Positions 9,625 to 17,871 of a stretch of DNA of 64,000 bases are shown here, piece after piece. Source of the stretch: Ilumatobacteraceae bacterium (GTDB lineage Bacteria; Actinomycetota; Acidimicrobiia; Acidimicrobiales; Ilumatobacteraceae). The notes under the pieces are model-generated. The model searched no databases, was not told the origin of the DNA, and saw only the letters and a program-made list of their open reading frames with translations. The stretch covers positions 1 to 64,000 of the forward strand of contig JAKMEY010000041.1 of NCBI GenBank assembly GCA_022425725.1, given 5' to 3'. Both the position numbers and the translations under genes were made by a program. The number at the start of each line of letters is the position of its first letter. The first letter of the stretch is position 1.

Positions 9625-10857
9625 GTGTCTAATGTTTCTAAGTCCTTCGCTATCCTCGCTTCGTTAGCCCTCGCCGCATCTGCATGCGGTTCTAGCGACG
9701 AGTCCGAACGAACCCGTGGCGCCGCCACGACTGAAACATGTGTTGACCCGCCAGCTCTCTCACATGCCTTGGTGCTCTTCGGCGGGAATACCGAACCCAC
9801 ATATTCATCTGTGAACCACACGTTTGGAAACAGCGGATCCCAGTATCGACGCGGCGTATCAATTGATGGCAACGCCAAGTTTCCTAATTTCTCCACCTCA
9901 TTCGATGCGGGCGGCTCCACCTCCTACCTCACAGGCAGCCACACAGGAAACCGACCGAACGCCAACAACGGCAGTTGGTCGAAGTCCGCCCCTCCGTACA
10001 GCCAGGCACAGTGGTCTGCGTACGCGAGTGCTCTTGCCGACGCCGCTGAAGCAGACCCAAGCGAGTACCCAAATGTTCGGGTCTATCGACCTGAAGGGGG
10101 AACGGTCGCCGCCACCAACGATGGAGGCGACTATCCATCGACCCAACGTCAGACTCTTCATGTTGTCGTTGGATCGGGCACCATTCGGCAACCGGCTGGC
10201 CAGAATGACAAGTGGGACGGCATGGTGCTCGCCCCTGACGCAACGGTCAGCGTGACGAAGCAAAATCTCGGCTACATCCACGGCGTCGTCATCGCCGAGC
10301 GTTTCATTGAAACGATCAACGGTCAGACACCTCCGCAGAACAACACTGGGTTGCAAGTTCACGGTCAAGTGCCCGAGGCCCTAGTCAGTGTTTGCACAGT
10401 TGAAATCACTTCAGCAACAACGACAACAACCGAGGCCACAACGACAACAGTCGCCCCGACAACGACAACAACCGAGGCCACAACCACAACAGTCGCCCCG
10501 ACAACGACAACAACCGAGACCACAACCACGTTGCCTTCGCCTCCACAAACCACAGAAGTCCCGACAACGACAACGACTACGACAACGGTTGCTGCGACCA
10601 CAACGGCTCCGACTCTGCCCGCCACCCCAGCAGAAGAAGACTCAACAACCACCACCGTTGCCGCCACGACAACGACTCCAACTCTTCCTGCAACACCTGC
10701 AGAGGAGGAGTCAACGACGAGCGAACCTTTGGTCGAGACGACGGCAACACTCCCTGCGACGGGCAGCAGCCGTTCTACCTCAACCTCTCACACTGCCGCA
10801 ATATTTATCGTGATTGGTACTGCGTTGCTCGGCATTGCAGCACGACGGCGAGCATGA
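9625..10857 (+). CDS. surface lipoprotein with Thr-rich repeats and LPxTG-type tail
   Basis: About 410 residues. The GTG start gives MSNVSKSFAILASLALAASA followed by Cys, a classical lipobox signal peptide; an ATG at 9613 would add four residues. The globular domain (about 40-225) contains VLAPDATVSVTKQNLGYIHG, resembling the C-terminal part of choice-of-anchor A domains; that resemblance is from memory and tentative. A Thr-rich repeat region follows (about 235-370). The C-terminus is LPATG, a hydrophobic helix and ARRRA, a sortase-type signal. A lipobox and a sorting signal in one protein is odd and could mean dual anchoring. The gene is divergent from the sulfatase gene. Confidence 0.8.
   Translation: MSNVSKSFAILASLALAASACGSSDESERTRGAATTETCVDPPALSHALVLFGGNTEPTYSSVNHTFGNSGSQYRRGVSIDGNAKFPNFSTSFDAGGSTSYLTGSHTGNRPNANNGSWSKSAPPYSQAQWSAYASALADAAEADPSEYPNVRVYRPEGGTVAATNDGGDYPSTQRQTLHVVVGSGTIRQPAGQNDKWDGMVLAPDATVSVTKQNLGYIHGVVIAERFIETINGQTPPQNNTGLQVHGQVPEALVSVCTVEITSATTTTTEATTTTVAPTTTTTEATTTTVAPTTTTTETTTTLPSPPQTTEVPTTTTTTTTVAATTTAPTLPATPAEEDSTTTTVAATTTTPTLPATPAEEESTTSEPLVETTATLPATGSSRSTSTSHTAAIFIVIGTALLGIAARRRA
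10416..10720 (+). repeat. tandem repeats in the Thr-rich stalk
   Basis: A 42-base unit encoding TTTTTEATTTTVAP occurs twice, with a third divergent partial copy (about 10416-10527). It is followed by two copies of a 22-23 residue unit containing PTLPATPAEE (about 10588-10720). These in-frame repeats build the stalk. Confidence 0.85.
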
Positions 10858-10935
10858 GAGTTGCCCCTAGATAGCTAGCCTTCTATGACTCTTTAGTCCA
10901 ACCCGCGTGGAAGTACGCGAGTTGTAGCCGATTGA

Positions 10936-11967
10936 TCAGGCTGCTGTTACCGCGGTCGCGACGTCACGCCATTTCGACACGTTGTCAGGGTTTGCTGCGA
11001 CATCGTCAACGGTGAGATACGAGATCACCCGCTCAGCCAAACCTTGATAACGGTCAATCACACGATCCGCAATTTCATCCCACGGCCCAACGATTGCGAA
11101 GTTGTCAAGCATCTCATCGGTGATCGTCGCGGCAAGCCCATTCATGTCGCCAGCTTTCATGCAGTCGTTCAACCGGCTTGACACACCCTCGAACCCAAGG
11201 TCATCAAACTGAAATGCGTAGTTCTTCGTCGAACCGTAAAACCCAATCTGTGTTCGCGCCCTATGAGCCAGCGCCTCGCGTTCCTCAGGAGTGTCACCAG
11301 GCACAATGAACGCAGGGATTAACAAATCAACTTCGGCAGGGTCACGATCTGCACTCGCAGCGCCCTCAGCAACTGCCGGAAGCAAACGCTCATTGATGTA
11401 GTGAACCGAGTGCAGAGGATGAACGTGCACCCCGTCAGCAACCGCTCCCGCCATGCGAGTCATCCACGGCCCTACCGCAGACACATCAACTTTCACATCA
11501 CCATGGTCGTGCGAAAGCGGCATCCACTGCTGAGGAAGCATCGTCAACTCGTAGTACGGGCCACGATGGTCAAGCTTTTCGTCGCCTCGGAACGCAGCGA
11601 GCGTCGCTCGCACCGCATGCAGGTAATCGCGCATGCGTGGACCGGGAGGATCAAACTCCATGCCGTAGCGCCGCTCAATATGGGCTCGTACCTGGCTGCC
11701 GAGTCCTAAACGAAACTGGCCTTGCGTGTTGTCAGCCAACTCCCACGCGAGGCTCGCAGCAACCATCGGGCTCATCGGGAATGCGACAGCAATACCTGTC
11801 GAGTAGGTGAGGCTCGGCGCCGCCATCGCTGCAGCCGCAATGCTCATCCACGGCGTCTGCCCGGTCTCGGTGAACATCAATCCAGAAAAACCTGCACGCT
11901 CTGCCGTTACCGCAAGTTCTGCAGCATCGTTCCATCGGCGAGGACCAACCATGATGTCGAAATCCAT
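10936..11967 (-). CDS. LLM-class (luciferase-like) F420-dependent oxidoreductase
   Basis: 343 residues from the ATG at 11967, which is preceded by AAGGAG at good distance; a longer in-frame extension to 12012 lacks a ribosome site. The protein has the TIM-barrel pattern of the bacterial luciferase family: N-terminal MDFDIMVGPRRWNDAAELA, then SLTYSTGIAVAF and RLGLGSQVRAHIERRYG, which bind flavin/F420 phosphate. The C-terminal third contains the family's FAIVGPWDEIADRVIDRY. It probably reduces or oxidises a small metabolite with F420; the substrate is unknown. Its neighbours are lipid/CoA genes. Confidence 0.88.
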   Translation of the reverse strand: MDFDIMVGPRRWNDAAELAVTAERAGFSGLMFTETGQTPWMSIAAAAMAAPSLTYSTGIAVAFPMSPMVAASLAWELADNTQGQFRLGLGSQVRAHIERRYGMEFDPPGPRMRDYLHAVRATLAAFRGDEKLDHRGPYYELTMLPQQWMPLSHDHGDVKVDVSAVGPWMTRMAGAVADGVHVHPLHSVHYINERLLPAVAEGAASADRDPAEVDLLIPAFIVPGDTPEEREALAHRARTQIGFYGSTKNYAFQFDDLGFEGVSSRLNDCMKAGDMNGLAATITDEMLDNFAIVGPWDEIADRVIDRYQGLAERVISYLTVDDVAANPDNVSKWRDVATAVTAA

Positions 11968-12197
11968 GACTCTCTCCTTTTCCCGCTCCCCAGCGGGAAT
12001 GCCCCGCAGCAACGATCACGGTACGCAACTCATCGGGCAACGAACGAGCCGGTAACCACAGCGTCAACACAAAGCGGAAGTCATTGTCGAAACGGCTCGA
12101 CTTCGAAAATGAGGCCTTCTCTGCAATGCTGACATGAGCAACCCAAAGTCAAATGAAACACGTTCAGGCTGCACACAACTTTGATAGCGAGCAACCC

Positions 12198-12641
12198 ATG
12201 ACATCTCCCGAACTCGACCCCAACGTCACCGCAGCCATTGAAGACAGCTTCGCCAAACAAGGACTCATGACAACCATTGGTGCTGAACTGCATCGCGTTG
12301 CCTCAGGTGAGGTGCGGCTTCGCATCGACGCCAGCGAGTCACTCACCCAACACCACGGATTTCTTCACGCCGGCATCATCGGAACGATTCTCGATTCGTC
12401 ATGCGGTTGGGCTTCACAAACTCTGATGCCGTTAGGCACCGAAGTGCTCACCGTCGAATACAAACTCAACCTTCTTCGCCCAGCCGCTGGAGCACATTTT
12501 GAAGGTCGTGGCACCGTCGTCAGAGCTGGCACCACGCTCACCGCCGCAGAAGCAGCGTTCTACACAATCGACGACCCCGACAGGCTCATCGCAACGATGA
12601 CCGCCACGTTGATTGGTGTGCGTCCTCAGTCCTCTGATTAG
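12198..12641 (+). CDS. PaaI-family hotdog thioesterase
   Basis: 147 residues from the ATG at 12198; an upstream in-frame ATG at 12153 would add 15 residues without homology value. The hotdog signature is HHGFLHAGIIGTILDSSCGW, matching the PaaI pattern H-G-G-x-x-x-x-l-x-D. The protein should hydrolyse acyl- or aryl-CoA thioesters as a cytoplasmic tetramer. It lies beside a convergent crotonase gene. No clear ribosome site precedes either start. Confidence 0.85.
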   Translation: MTSPELDPNVTAAIEDSFAKQGLMTTIGAELHRVASGEVRLRIDASESLTQHHGFLHAGIIGTILDSSCGWASQTLMPLGTEVLTVEYKLNLLRPAAGAHFEGRGTVVRAGTTLTAAEAAFYTIDDPDRLIATMTATLIGVRPQSSD

Positions 12642-12650
12642 GAAGCGCGA

Positions 12651-13376
12651 TCAGAGACCGACAGCGGCACGCTCAGCGGCAACTGCTGCGTCCATCTGGC
12701 TGAGCACATCACCACGCAACGCCCGCACCGTTGACGCATATGCTCGAGCATCGAGTTGCTCTGCGAACCCTTGCGCCACTTCGATCGCCCGGCCAACAAC
12801 CTGATCTGCTGCGGTGACTTCATCTAGGAATCCTGCATCCGCTGCGCCTTGGCCATCGAAGAGTTTTGCGTTTGCAACCGATACCTGAAGGTGACGCTTC
12901 GATAACCGTTCTCGTGCGATGAGCAGTGCCCATTCGGGAAGCGTCAACGAAATCGCGACCTCATTCAGCCCAATTTTCACCGGGCCATCGACTCCGACGC
13001 GGTAGTCACAACCGAGCAACAACAGCGCCCCAGCGGCAACTGCATGACCGGTAGATGCCGCAATCACCGGCAGCGACGCGCCGTACACCTGTCGAATGAA
13101 CGAACCCCCAGCTGATACCAGACCGGTAATCGCTTTCGGGTCACCCGAGTTAATGACGTCTAAATCAAATCCCGCAACAAAAATTTTGGCGTTACCCGCA
13201 AGCACCACGGCACCAATGTCATCATCGGCTTCGGCTTGCGTGATCTCCTCACCGAGTGCTTCCAGCAATGAAATGGAAAAAGCGTTTGCTTTTCCGTCGT
13301 CAACAGAGACACAAAGGACGTTGTTGATTTTTTCGGTCGTGATCGATGGATGTGCCATATCGATGACCGTAGCCAT
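12651..13376 (-). CDS. enoyl-CoA hydratase/isomerase family protein
   Basis: 241 residues of the crotonase fold. The first oxyanion loop is FVAGFDLDV (about 67-75), and the second is GHAVAAGALLLLGCDYRVG (about 109-127). The tail is rich in Ala and Arg and lacks the long C-terminal helices of some hydratases. It is convergent with the thioesterase gene (stops nine bases apart). A second in-frame ATG at 13358 would shorten the product by six residues. The substrate is not predictable. Confidence 0.85.
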   Translation of the reverse strand: MATVIDMAHPSITTEKINNVLCVSVDDGKANAFSISLLEALGEEITQAEADDDIGAVVLAGNAKIFVAGFDLDVINSGDPKAITGLVSAGGSFIRQVYGASLPVIAASTGHAVAAGALLLLGCDYRVGVDGPVKIGLNEVAISLTLPEWALLIARERLSKRHLQVSVANAKLFDGQGAADAGFLDEVTAADQVVGRAIEVAQGFAEQLDARAYASTVRALRGDVLSQMDAAVAAERAAVGL

Positions 13377-13438
13377 CAGAGTTGGAGCGGAGCCAGTTCG
13401 GACGACTCAACAACGTTTATGTAACAGCACGCAAATAA

Positions 13439-13603
13439 TCAGATGGCGAAGATCTCGTAACGCACACCCTCGTCAGTGGATGAACCAACCGAGACGCAAA
13501 ACAGTCTGTTGATGCTGTCGTAGCGCTCGTCACCAGTCTCAAACCGACAGGCGGCACAGATACTGCTCGTGCCGTCTTGGGCTGGCTTTGTGAAGCCGGT
13601 GCA
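13439..13603 (-). pseudogene. C-terminal fragment of a DUF3237 gene
   Basis: The translated fragment (about 54 residues ending RYEIFAI) matches the C-terminus of the intact DUF3237 protein at 14710-15144: shared blocks are GTSS, RFETGDERY, LFCV and STDEGV/TTDEGV. No upstream half is present; the remnant is cut off next to the desaturase gene. It looks like the relic of a tandem copy, one on each side of the desaturase gene. Confidence 0.7.
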
Positions 13604-13652
13604 GGTGTCGAAGAGAGCAAATGGACATCGCTCGGGGCGCTCGTTTCGCGCC

Positions 13653-14579
13653 CTAAATAGCTGCCGGCCCAACAGTGAACGCGCGACGTTCGAGCAAGCG
13701 ATCCGCCACTCGAGCGCTCTTGTCCAGCCGCACCATAAGCGCCTCCCGAGCCTTGTTTCCGACGTCGCCGAGACCCGACATTTTGTCGACTGCCCACTGA
13801 TGCAGTACTACCGGAACAAGGATCTGCTTGTGGTGAACGGCCAAATCATAAATGCCGGCTGAAGCGATACGCCTGGCGTGTGCAGCAAAATCTCGAATGC
13901 CAACCCCTGGCATCTCAAAACCTGTGACTTGACGTAGGACCGCTGACATCATTTGGTCTGGAGCGACTTTAAACGCTGCGGCTGCAAGGTCACGGTAAAA
14001 CAAGTGGTGCAGATTTTCGTCAGCAGCGACCCGTGACATCACTTCGTGTCCAGCTGGGTCGCCGATCATTGCGCCGGTCGCGCGATGCGCAATACGGGTC
14101 GCAAGTTCTTGCAGCGAAAGGTAGACAAGCGCGTCGCATACCGATTCAGGCTCAGGAATTTTCCCTGATGTGACCTGAGCCATTCGGTCACGTTCAAGTG
14201 CAACCGGGTCGACCGCTCGTGTGGTCATGAGATAGCCGTAAATTGCCATCGAGTGGCGGCCTTCTTCCGCAGTCCAACGCCGAACCCATTCACCCCATGC
14301 ACCGTCCTTACCGAGAGTGCCCTCGACGGTCCTGAAGTAGTACGGAAGATTGTCTTCGGTAAGCAGATTGACGATCAAAGACGAGCGAACAGCTCCATCG
14401 ATTTCTGCTCCACCAAGATCAGCGTCTTCGTGTTGCCATCCAACAGTGCTGTGCTCGCGGCCACGTTCATACGGCACGTACTCGTGAGGGAACCATTCTT
14501 TGGCCCATTCGAGGTGGCGCTCTAAGAGCCGCTCAACATCTGAGTCGAGCTCTCGGAGCAATGATGCTTCAGCACTCAC
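13653..14579 (-). CDS. acyl-ACP desaturase (ferritin-like di-iron, DesA type)
   Basis: 308 residues. Di-iron ligands are visible in four helices: TEDNLPYY (E75), EEGRHS (E105/E106, H109), QELATRIAHR (E158 and the later His) and ADENLHH (E188, H191/H192). These match the mycobacterial DesA / plant stearoyl-ACP desaturase family, soluble enzymes that insert a cis double bond in acyl-ACP using oxygen and ferredoxin. A 2Fe-2S ferredoxin is encoded at 17503. The gene is flanked by a whole and a fragmentary DUF3237 gene. A FAS II cluster in the same window could supply acyl-ACP. Confidence 0.9.
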   Translation of the reverse strand: MSAEASLLRELDSDVERLLERHLEWAKEWFPHEYVPYERGREHSTVGWQHEDADLGGAEIDGAVRSSLIVNLLTEDNLPYYFRTVEGTLGKDGAWGEWVRRWTAEEGRHSMAIYGYLMTTRAVDPVALERDRMAQVTSGKIPEPESVCDALVYLSLQELATRIAHRATGAMIGDPAGHEVMSRVAADENLHHLFYRDLAAAAFKVAPDQMMSAVLRQVTGFEMPGVGIRDFAAHARRIASAGIYDLAVHHKQILVPVVLHQWAVDKMSGLGDVGNKAREALMVRLDKSARVADRLLERRAFTVGPAAI

Positions 14580-14709
14580 AGCTTCACCCTAAGTGATTAA
14601 AGGCAAGAGCACACGTTCTCCTACCAAACACTTACAAGATTTGCGGTTACCGACTGTTCAACATTCGGACGGGCGTCTCGACGCCCGCCTCATATTTCAC
14701 CGCGATTGT

Positions 14710-15144
14710 TTATACGGCGTAGATCTCGTACACGACGCCTTCGTCGGTAGTGGTACCGAGAGCTACGCAAAATAAACCGTTGAGCCAGGCGTAGCGTTCG
14801 TCACCGGTCTCGAAGCGAGGGGCCGTTCGAATACTGCTCGTGCCGTCTCCGTTAGGCCTCGCAAAGCCGGTGTACGTGACATAAATATCCGCGCCATCAT
14901 CGGTGCGGAACGAGAGACGGACATCAAGAGAGAAACCGCCATCGCCAAGCATGGTGACCCAGTCTCCCGCAGCTACACCAGGAAGGAGCGAGGCATTGAT
15001 CTTCGGCCCGACGAAGGTGCCGCCGGTGACAGTTGCGACGACCTTGGTACCGAACGGGCCACGAGAAACAACAGGTCGGTCAACCTCCTGAGTACTTGCG
15101 GTAAGAGTGCCGATGAACTCGGCTGGGAGAGCGTCAAGAGCCAT
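14710..15144 (-). CDS. DUF3237 family protein
   Basis: 144 residues from the ATG at 15144; a TTG ten codons upstream is less likely. Typical family features are an N-terminal beta strand region, GDWVTMLGDGGFSLDVRLSF in the middle, and RFETGDERYAWLNGLFCVA near the end. The family forms a small beta-barrel of unknown function, common in actinobacteria and often near aromatic or lipid catabolic genes. It is probably the parent of, or sibling to, the fragment at 13439-13603. Confidence 0.85.
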   Translation of the reverse strand: MALDALPAEFIGTLTASTQEVDRPVVSRGPFGTKVVATVTGGTFVGPKINASLLPGVAAGDWVTMLGDGGFSLDVRLSFRTDDGADIYVTYTGFARPNGDGTSSIRTAPRFETGDERYAWLNGLFCVALGTTTDEGVVYEIYAV

Positions 15145-15241
15145 ACATCGACCGTAGGTGAAGCGATGCCGCAAGTTGCAGTCGAAACTTCGAACTCGCT
15201 GACGGATAGGGTCGCGTCAACATCGCCACAAGGGGGTTCCT

Positions 15242-16867
15242 ATGGTTGTTAGCTCAAGCGTTTTCGATCACCGTATTCTCTCTCGGGAGGTATGTGTTTT
15301 AGGTGACCTCCTCGAGCGATGGGCCGAGGTGAAGCCCGACGACGAAGCCTTCATCTTCCAGAACGGGCCGACATGGACCTGGCGCGAAACCCTTGACCAC
15401 ACCCGCCGGATCGCTAAAGCCCTATCGGATCTCGGTGTCACCAAAGGCGACCATGTGCTCTCTTGGCAACCCAACGGACCCGATGCTGTGCTCACCTGGT
15501 TTGGCCTCAACTATTTAGGGGCGGTCTACGTACCCCTGAACACCGCCTATAAAGGTGGCATCCTCGAGCACCAGGTTCGAATCTCCGACGCTCGCCTCAT
15601 CGTCTGCCACGCTGATCTTGCAACGCGGCTCAACGACGTCGACACGGCATCGCTCACCGACATCGTCATCGTCGGAACTGAAAACGTTGACGCCGATGCA
15701 GTGGAAAGACTCACCATTCACCCCGCGTCAACACTGACGCCACCAACCGGGCTGACCGAGATGCCCGAGGCTGTCGACCCGTGGGACACGCAATACATCA
15801 TCTTCACATCGGGCACGACCGGGCCTTCCAAAGCTGTTCTCTCCTCGTATCTTCAGGGCTACTCGATGGGGACCGAAGCGCATCCCCGCTTCGACGGCGA
15901 TGACCGCATCTTGGTCAACCTGCCCCTGTTCCATGTGGGAGGCACGGTGTTCCTCAACATCACCCTCGCCACCGGCGGATCATGCGTGGTCGACACCCAC
16001 TTCCGAACCAACGAATTCTGGTCAACCGTCAACGACCACAACATCACCGCAGTGTGCCTACTCGCAGCCATGGTGCCGTTTCTGCTGAATCTGCCCGAGT
16101 TCGAGGGAGAGCAGGAGCACACACTGCGCACGACAGTGATCGTGCCGTGGACCGAAGAAGCAATGCGCGTAGCTGAGCGCTACAACCTGGATGCCCTGAC
16201 CACCTTCAACATGACCGAGGTCTCCTCGCCGCTCATGTCAGACCTCCACCCAAACATCCCCGGACTATGCGGGAAAGTACGGCCAGGAATTGAGGCCCGC
16301 GTGGTTGACGAAAACGATTGCGAGGTCGCTCCCGGCCAGACCGGAGAACTGATCTTGCGAAGCGACCGCCCATGGGCGATGAATCACGGGTACTACAAGA
16401 ACCCTGAGGCGACTGCTGACGCATGGCGCAACGGCTGGTTCCACACGGGTGACGGCTTCCGATACGACGAAGACGGCAACTTTTTCTTCGTCGACCGCAT
16501 CAAAGATGCCATTCGACGTCGGGGCGAGAACATTTCGTCATTCGAAGTTGAAAACGAAGTCGTTACCCACCCTGATATTGCTGAGGCTGCAGCGATACCA
16601 GTGCCGAGCCAACTCGGCGAAGATGACGTGATGATCGTTGTCGCACCCGTCGACGGAGCCAATATCGACAGCAAAGAACTCTTCGAGTTTCTCGAACCAC
16701 GCATGGCGCATTTCATGCTCCCCCGCTACATCCGCGTCATCGCAGAGCTTCCAAAAACACCAACCCAAAAGGTCCAAAAACATCTCCTGAAGAGCGATGG
16801 CGTTACCACTGACACTTGGGACCGCGACGACGCCGGCATCAAGGTCAAACGCGAGCGCATCGGATAA
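15242..16867 (+). CDS. AMP-forming acyl-CoA synthetase (FadD/CaiC-like)
   Basis: 541 residues of the ANL superfamily. P-loop TSGTTGPSK at 189-197; A5-type motif TTFNMTEVSSP; the YYKNPEATADAWRNGWFHTG stretch and D for ATP binding; hinge DRIKDAIRRRGENISSFEVE; and the catalytic Lys in PTQKVQK near 520. It should activate a carboxylic acid to its acyl-CoA via acyl-AMP. The style is closest to crotonobetaine/carnitine or medium-chain acyl ligases, but the substrate is not certain. An AGGGGG ribosome site lies just upstream of the ATG. It is convergent with the operon at 16985-19247, and a hairpin region separates them. Confidence 0.9.
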   Translation: MVVSSSVFDHRILSREVCVLGDLLERWAEVKPDDEAFIFQNGPTWTWRETLDHTRRIAKALSDLGVTKGDHVLSWQPNGPDAVLTWFGLNYLGAVYVPLNTAYKGGILEHQVRISDARLIVCHADLATRLNDVDTASLTDIVIVGTENVDADAVERLTIHPASTLTPPTGLTEMPEAVDPWDTQYIIFTSGTTGPSKAVLSSYLQGYSMGTEAHPRFDGDDRILVNLPLFHVGGTVFLNITLATGGSCVVDTHFRTNEFWSTVNDHNITAVCLLAAMVPFLLNLPEFEGEQEHTLRTTVIVPWTEEAMRVAERYNLDALTTFNMTEVSSPLMSDLHPNIPGLCGKVRPGIEARVVDENDCEVAPGQTGELILRSDRPWAMNHGYYKNPEATADAWRNGWFHTGDGFRYDEDGNFFFVDRIKDAIRRRGENISSFEVENEVVTHPDIAEAAAIPVPSQLGEDDVMIVVAPVDGANIDSKELFEFLEPRMAHFMLPRYIRVIAELPKTPTQKVQKHLLKSDGVTTDTWDRDDAGIKVKRERIG

Positions 16868-16889
16868 ACAGCTCAGGGATCTTCATAAC

Positions 16890-16921
16890 GTGAAAGTGAA
16901 GCACCAGGGACTCACTGTCAC
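16890..16921. repeat. structured gene-end hairpin, copy A
   Basis: Arms GTGAAAGTGA (16890-16899) and TCACTGTCAC (16912-16921) pair with one mismatch around a 12-base loop containing AGCAC and GGG. Similar hairpins occur at 19339-19386 and 21501-21531, always just after a coding region. Copy B has a compensatory change in the stem. Confidence 0.6.
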
Positions 16922-16927
16922 GTCTCC

Positions 16928-16947
16928 GGGGTCATGACACTGACCCC
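16928..16947. terminator. candidate bidirectional terminator hairpin
   Basis: A perfect 7-bp stem GGGGTCA / TGACCCC with a 6-base loop lies between the convergent ends of the acyl-CoA synthetase gene and the CoA-binding gene. There is no clear U-tract, so terminator function is inferred from position and symmetry. Confidence 0.45.
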
Positions 16948-16984
16948 ACGGGCACCGTGACTTACAGCTCGGTAATCAGATCAT

Positions 16985-17503
16985 TTAGATCTCTACTGCG
17001 GCACCCGGCTTGTCCGGCAAATTAAGTTCAAGATCGAGACGAGGCTTCCAGAACGGACGGAAGAGCTCGATCTTCGGACAGCGATCCATCACGACTCTGA
17101 GGCCTGCGGCTTCGGCGAGGGCTGCCGCGCGATCGTCGTACACTCCGATCTGACCCCAGAGGACCTTCGCCCCAATCGCAATGGCCTCTTCGGCCCACCT
17201 GTAGAGCTCCTCCTTGGGGCGAAACACGTCGACCATATCGATCGGGCGGTCGATGTCTTGGAGCGATCGATACACCTTCAAGCCCCGAATCTCGACAGTT
17301 TTCGGGTTCGGGTTAACCGGCAGAATTTCATAGCCGACCTCGCTCAGCTGACGCAGCACGCCGTAACTGAATTTGGTCTTGTCGTCACTCGCACCTACCA
17401 TCGCAATGGTCTTTACTGATCGCAGAATGTCAGAGATGTATTCCTGGTCATAGTGGTACCGATGTTCAATTGTTTCCGGGATATTGAGATCAGCCTCAGC
17501 CAT
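16985..17503 (-). CDS. CoA-binding domain protein (YccU-like)
   Basis: 172 residues with a Rossmann-type CoA-binding domain: IAMVGASDDKTKFSYGVLRQ, then ILPVNPNPKTVEIRGLKVY and VLWGQIGVYDDRA, and a C-terminal MDRCPKIEL whose Cys is conserved in the family. Its start codon overlaps the ferredoxin stop (TAATG), so it is the third gene of a coupled operon with SBP56 and ferredoxin. The molecular role of the family is poorly known. Here it may bind a CoA species linked to the sulfur or one-carbon metabolism of the operon, which is inference. Confidence 0.85.
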   Translation of the reverse strand: MAEADLNIPETIEHRYHYDQEYISDILRSVKTIAMVGASDDKTKFSYGVLRQLSEVGYEILPVNPNPKTVEIRGLKVYRSLQDIDRPIDMVDVFRPKEELYRWAEEAIAIGAKVLWGQIGVYDDRAAALAEAAGLRVVMDRCPKIELFRPFWKPRLDLELNLPDKPGAAVEI

Positions 17504-17871
17504 TAGCGCTCTCCTATCGTGGTGGCTATATCGGGCTTGAGCTCGTGAGGCTCAAGCGGATCGAGGAACGGATTTCGATAGAGCTTGTCGTGGCTCTCCA
17601 CTCCTACTTCGAGAGTGCAATCTGAGACGGGACGGGCCACGCACAGCACGGCGTACCCGTTATTTAGTTGACGGTTGTTGAGTGCGACCTGCCCTGACTG
17701 ATCGACCTTGCCGGACGTCACTTTCGCTGCACAGGTGATGCACCCGCCGTATCGGCATCCATAAGGCAGGTCAACGCCTTGTTCTTCTAGCGTTTCGAGG
17801 AGCGGTCGACTTGCGTCAACGTCGAATGTTGCCCCGCCTTGGTTGGCAACGGTGACAGTCCAGGTACCCAT
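17503..17871 (-). CDS. 2Fe-2S plant-type ferredoxin
   Basis: 122 residues. The cluster ligands are in PYGCRYGGCITC (C39, C44, C47) and VLCVARP (C77), the standard C-x4-C-x2-C-x29-C of plant-type ferredoxins. It is a soluble electron carrier. Start and stop overlap both neighbours by TAATG, so it is translationally coupled between the SBP56 gene and the CoA-binding gene. The electron acceptor or donor may be the SBP56 enzyme, or the desaturase nearby; neither is shown. Confidence 0.92.
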   Translation of the reverse strand: MGTWTVTVANQGGATFDVDASRPLLETLEEQGVDLPYGCRYGGCITCAAKVTSGKVDQSGQVALNNRQLNNGYAVLCVARPVSDCTLEVGVESHDKLYRNPFLDPLEPHELKPDIATTIGER

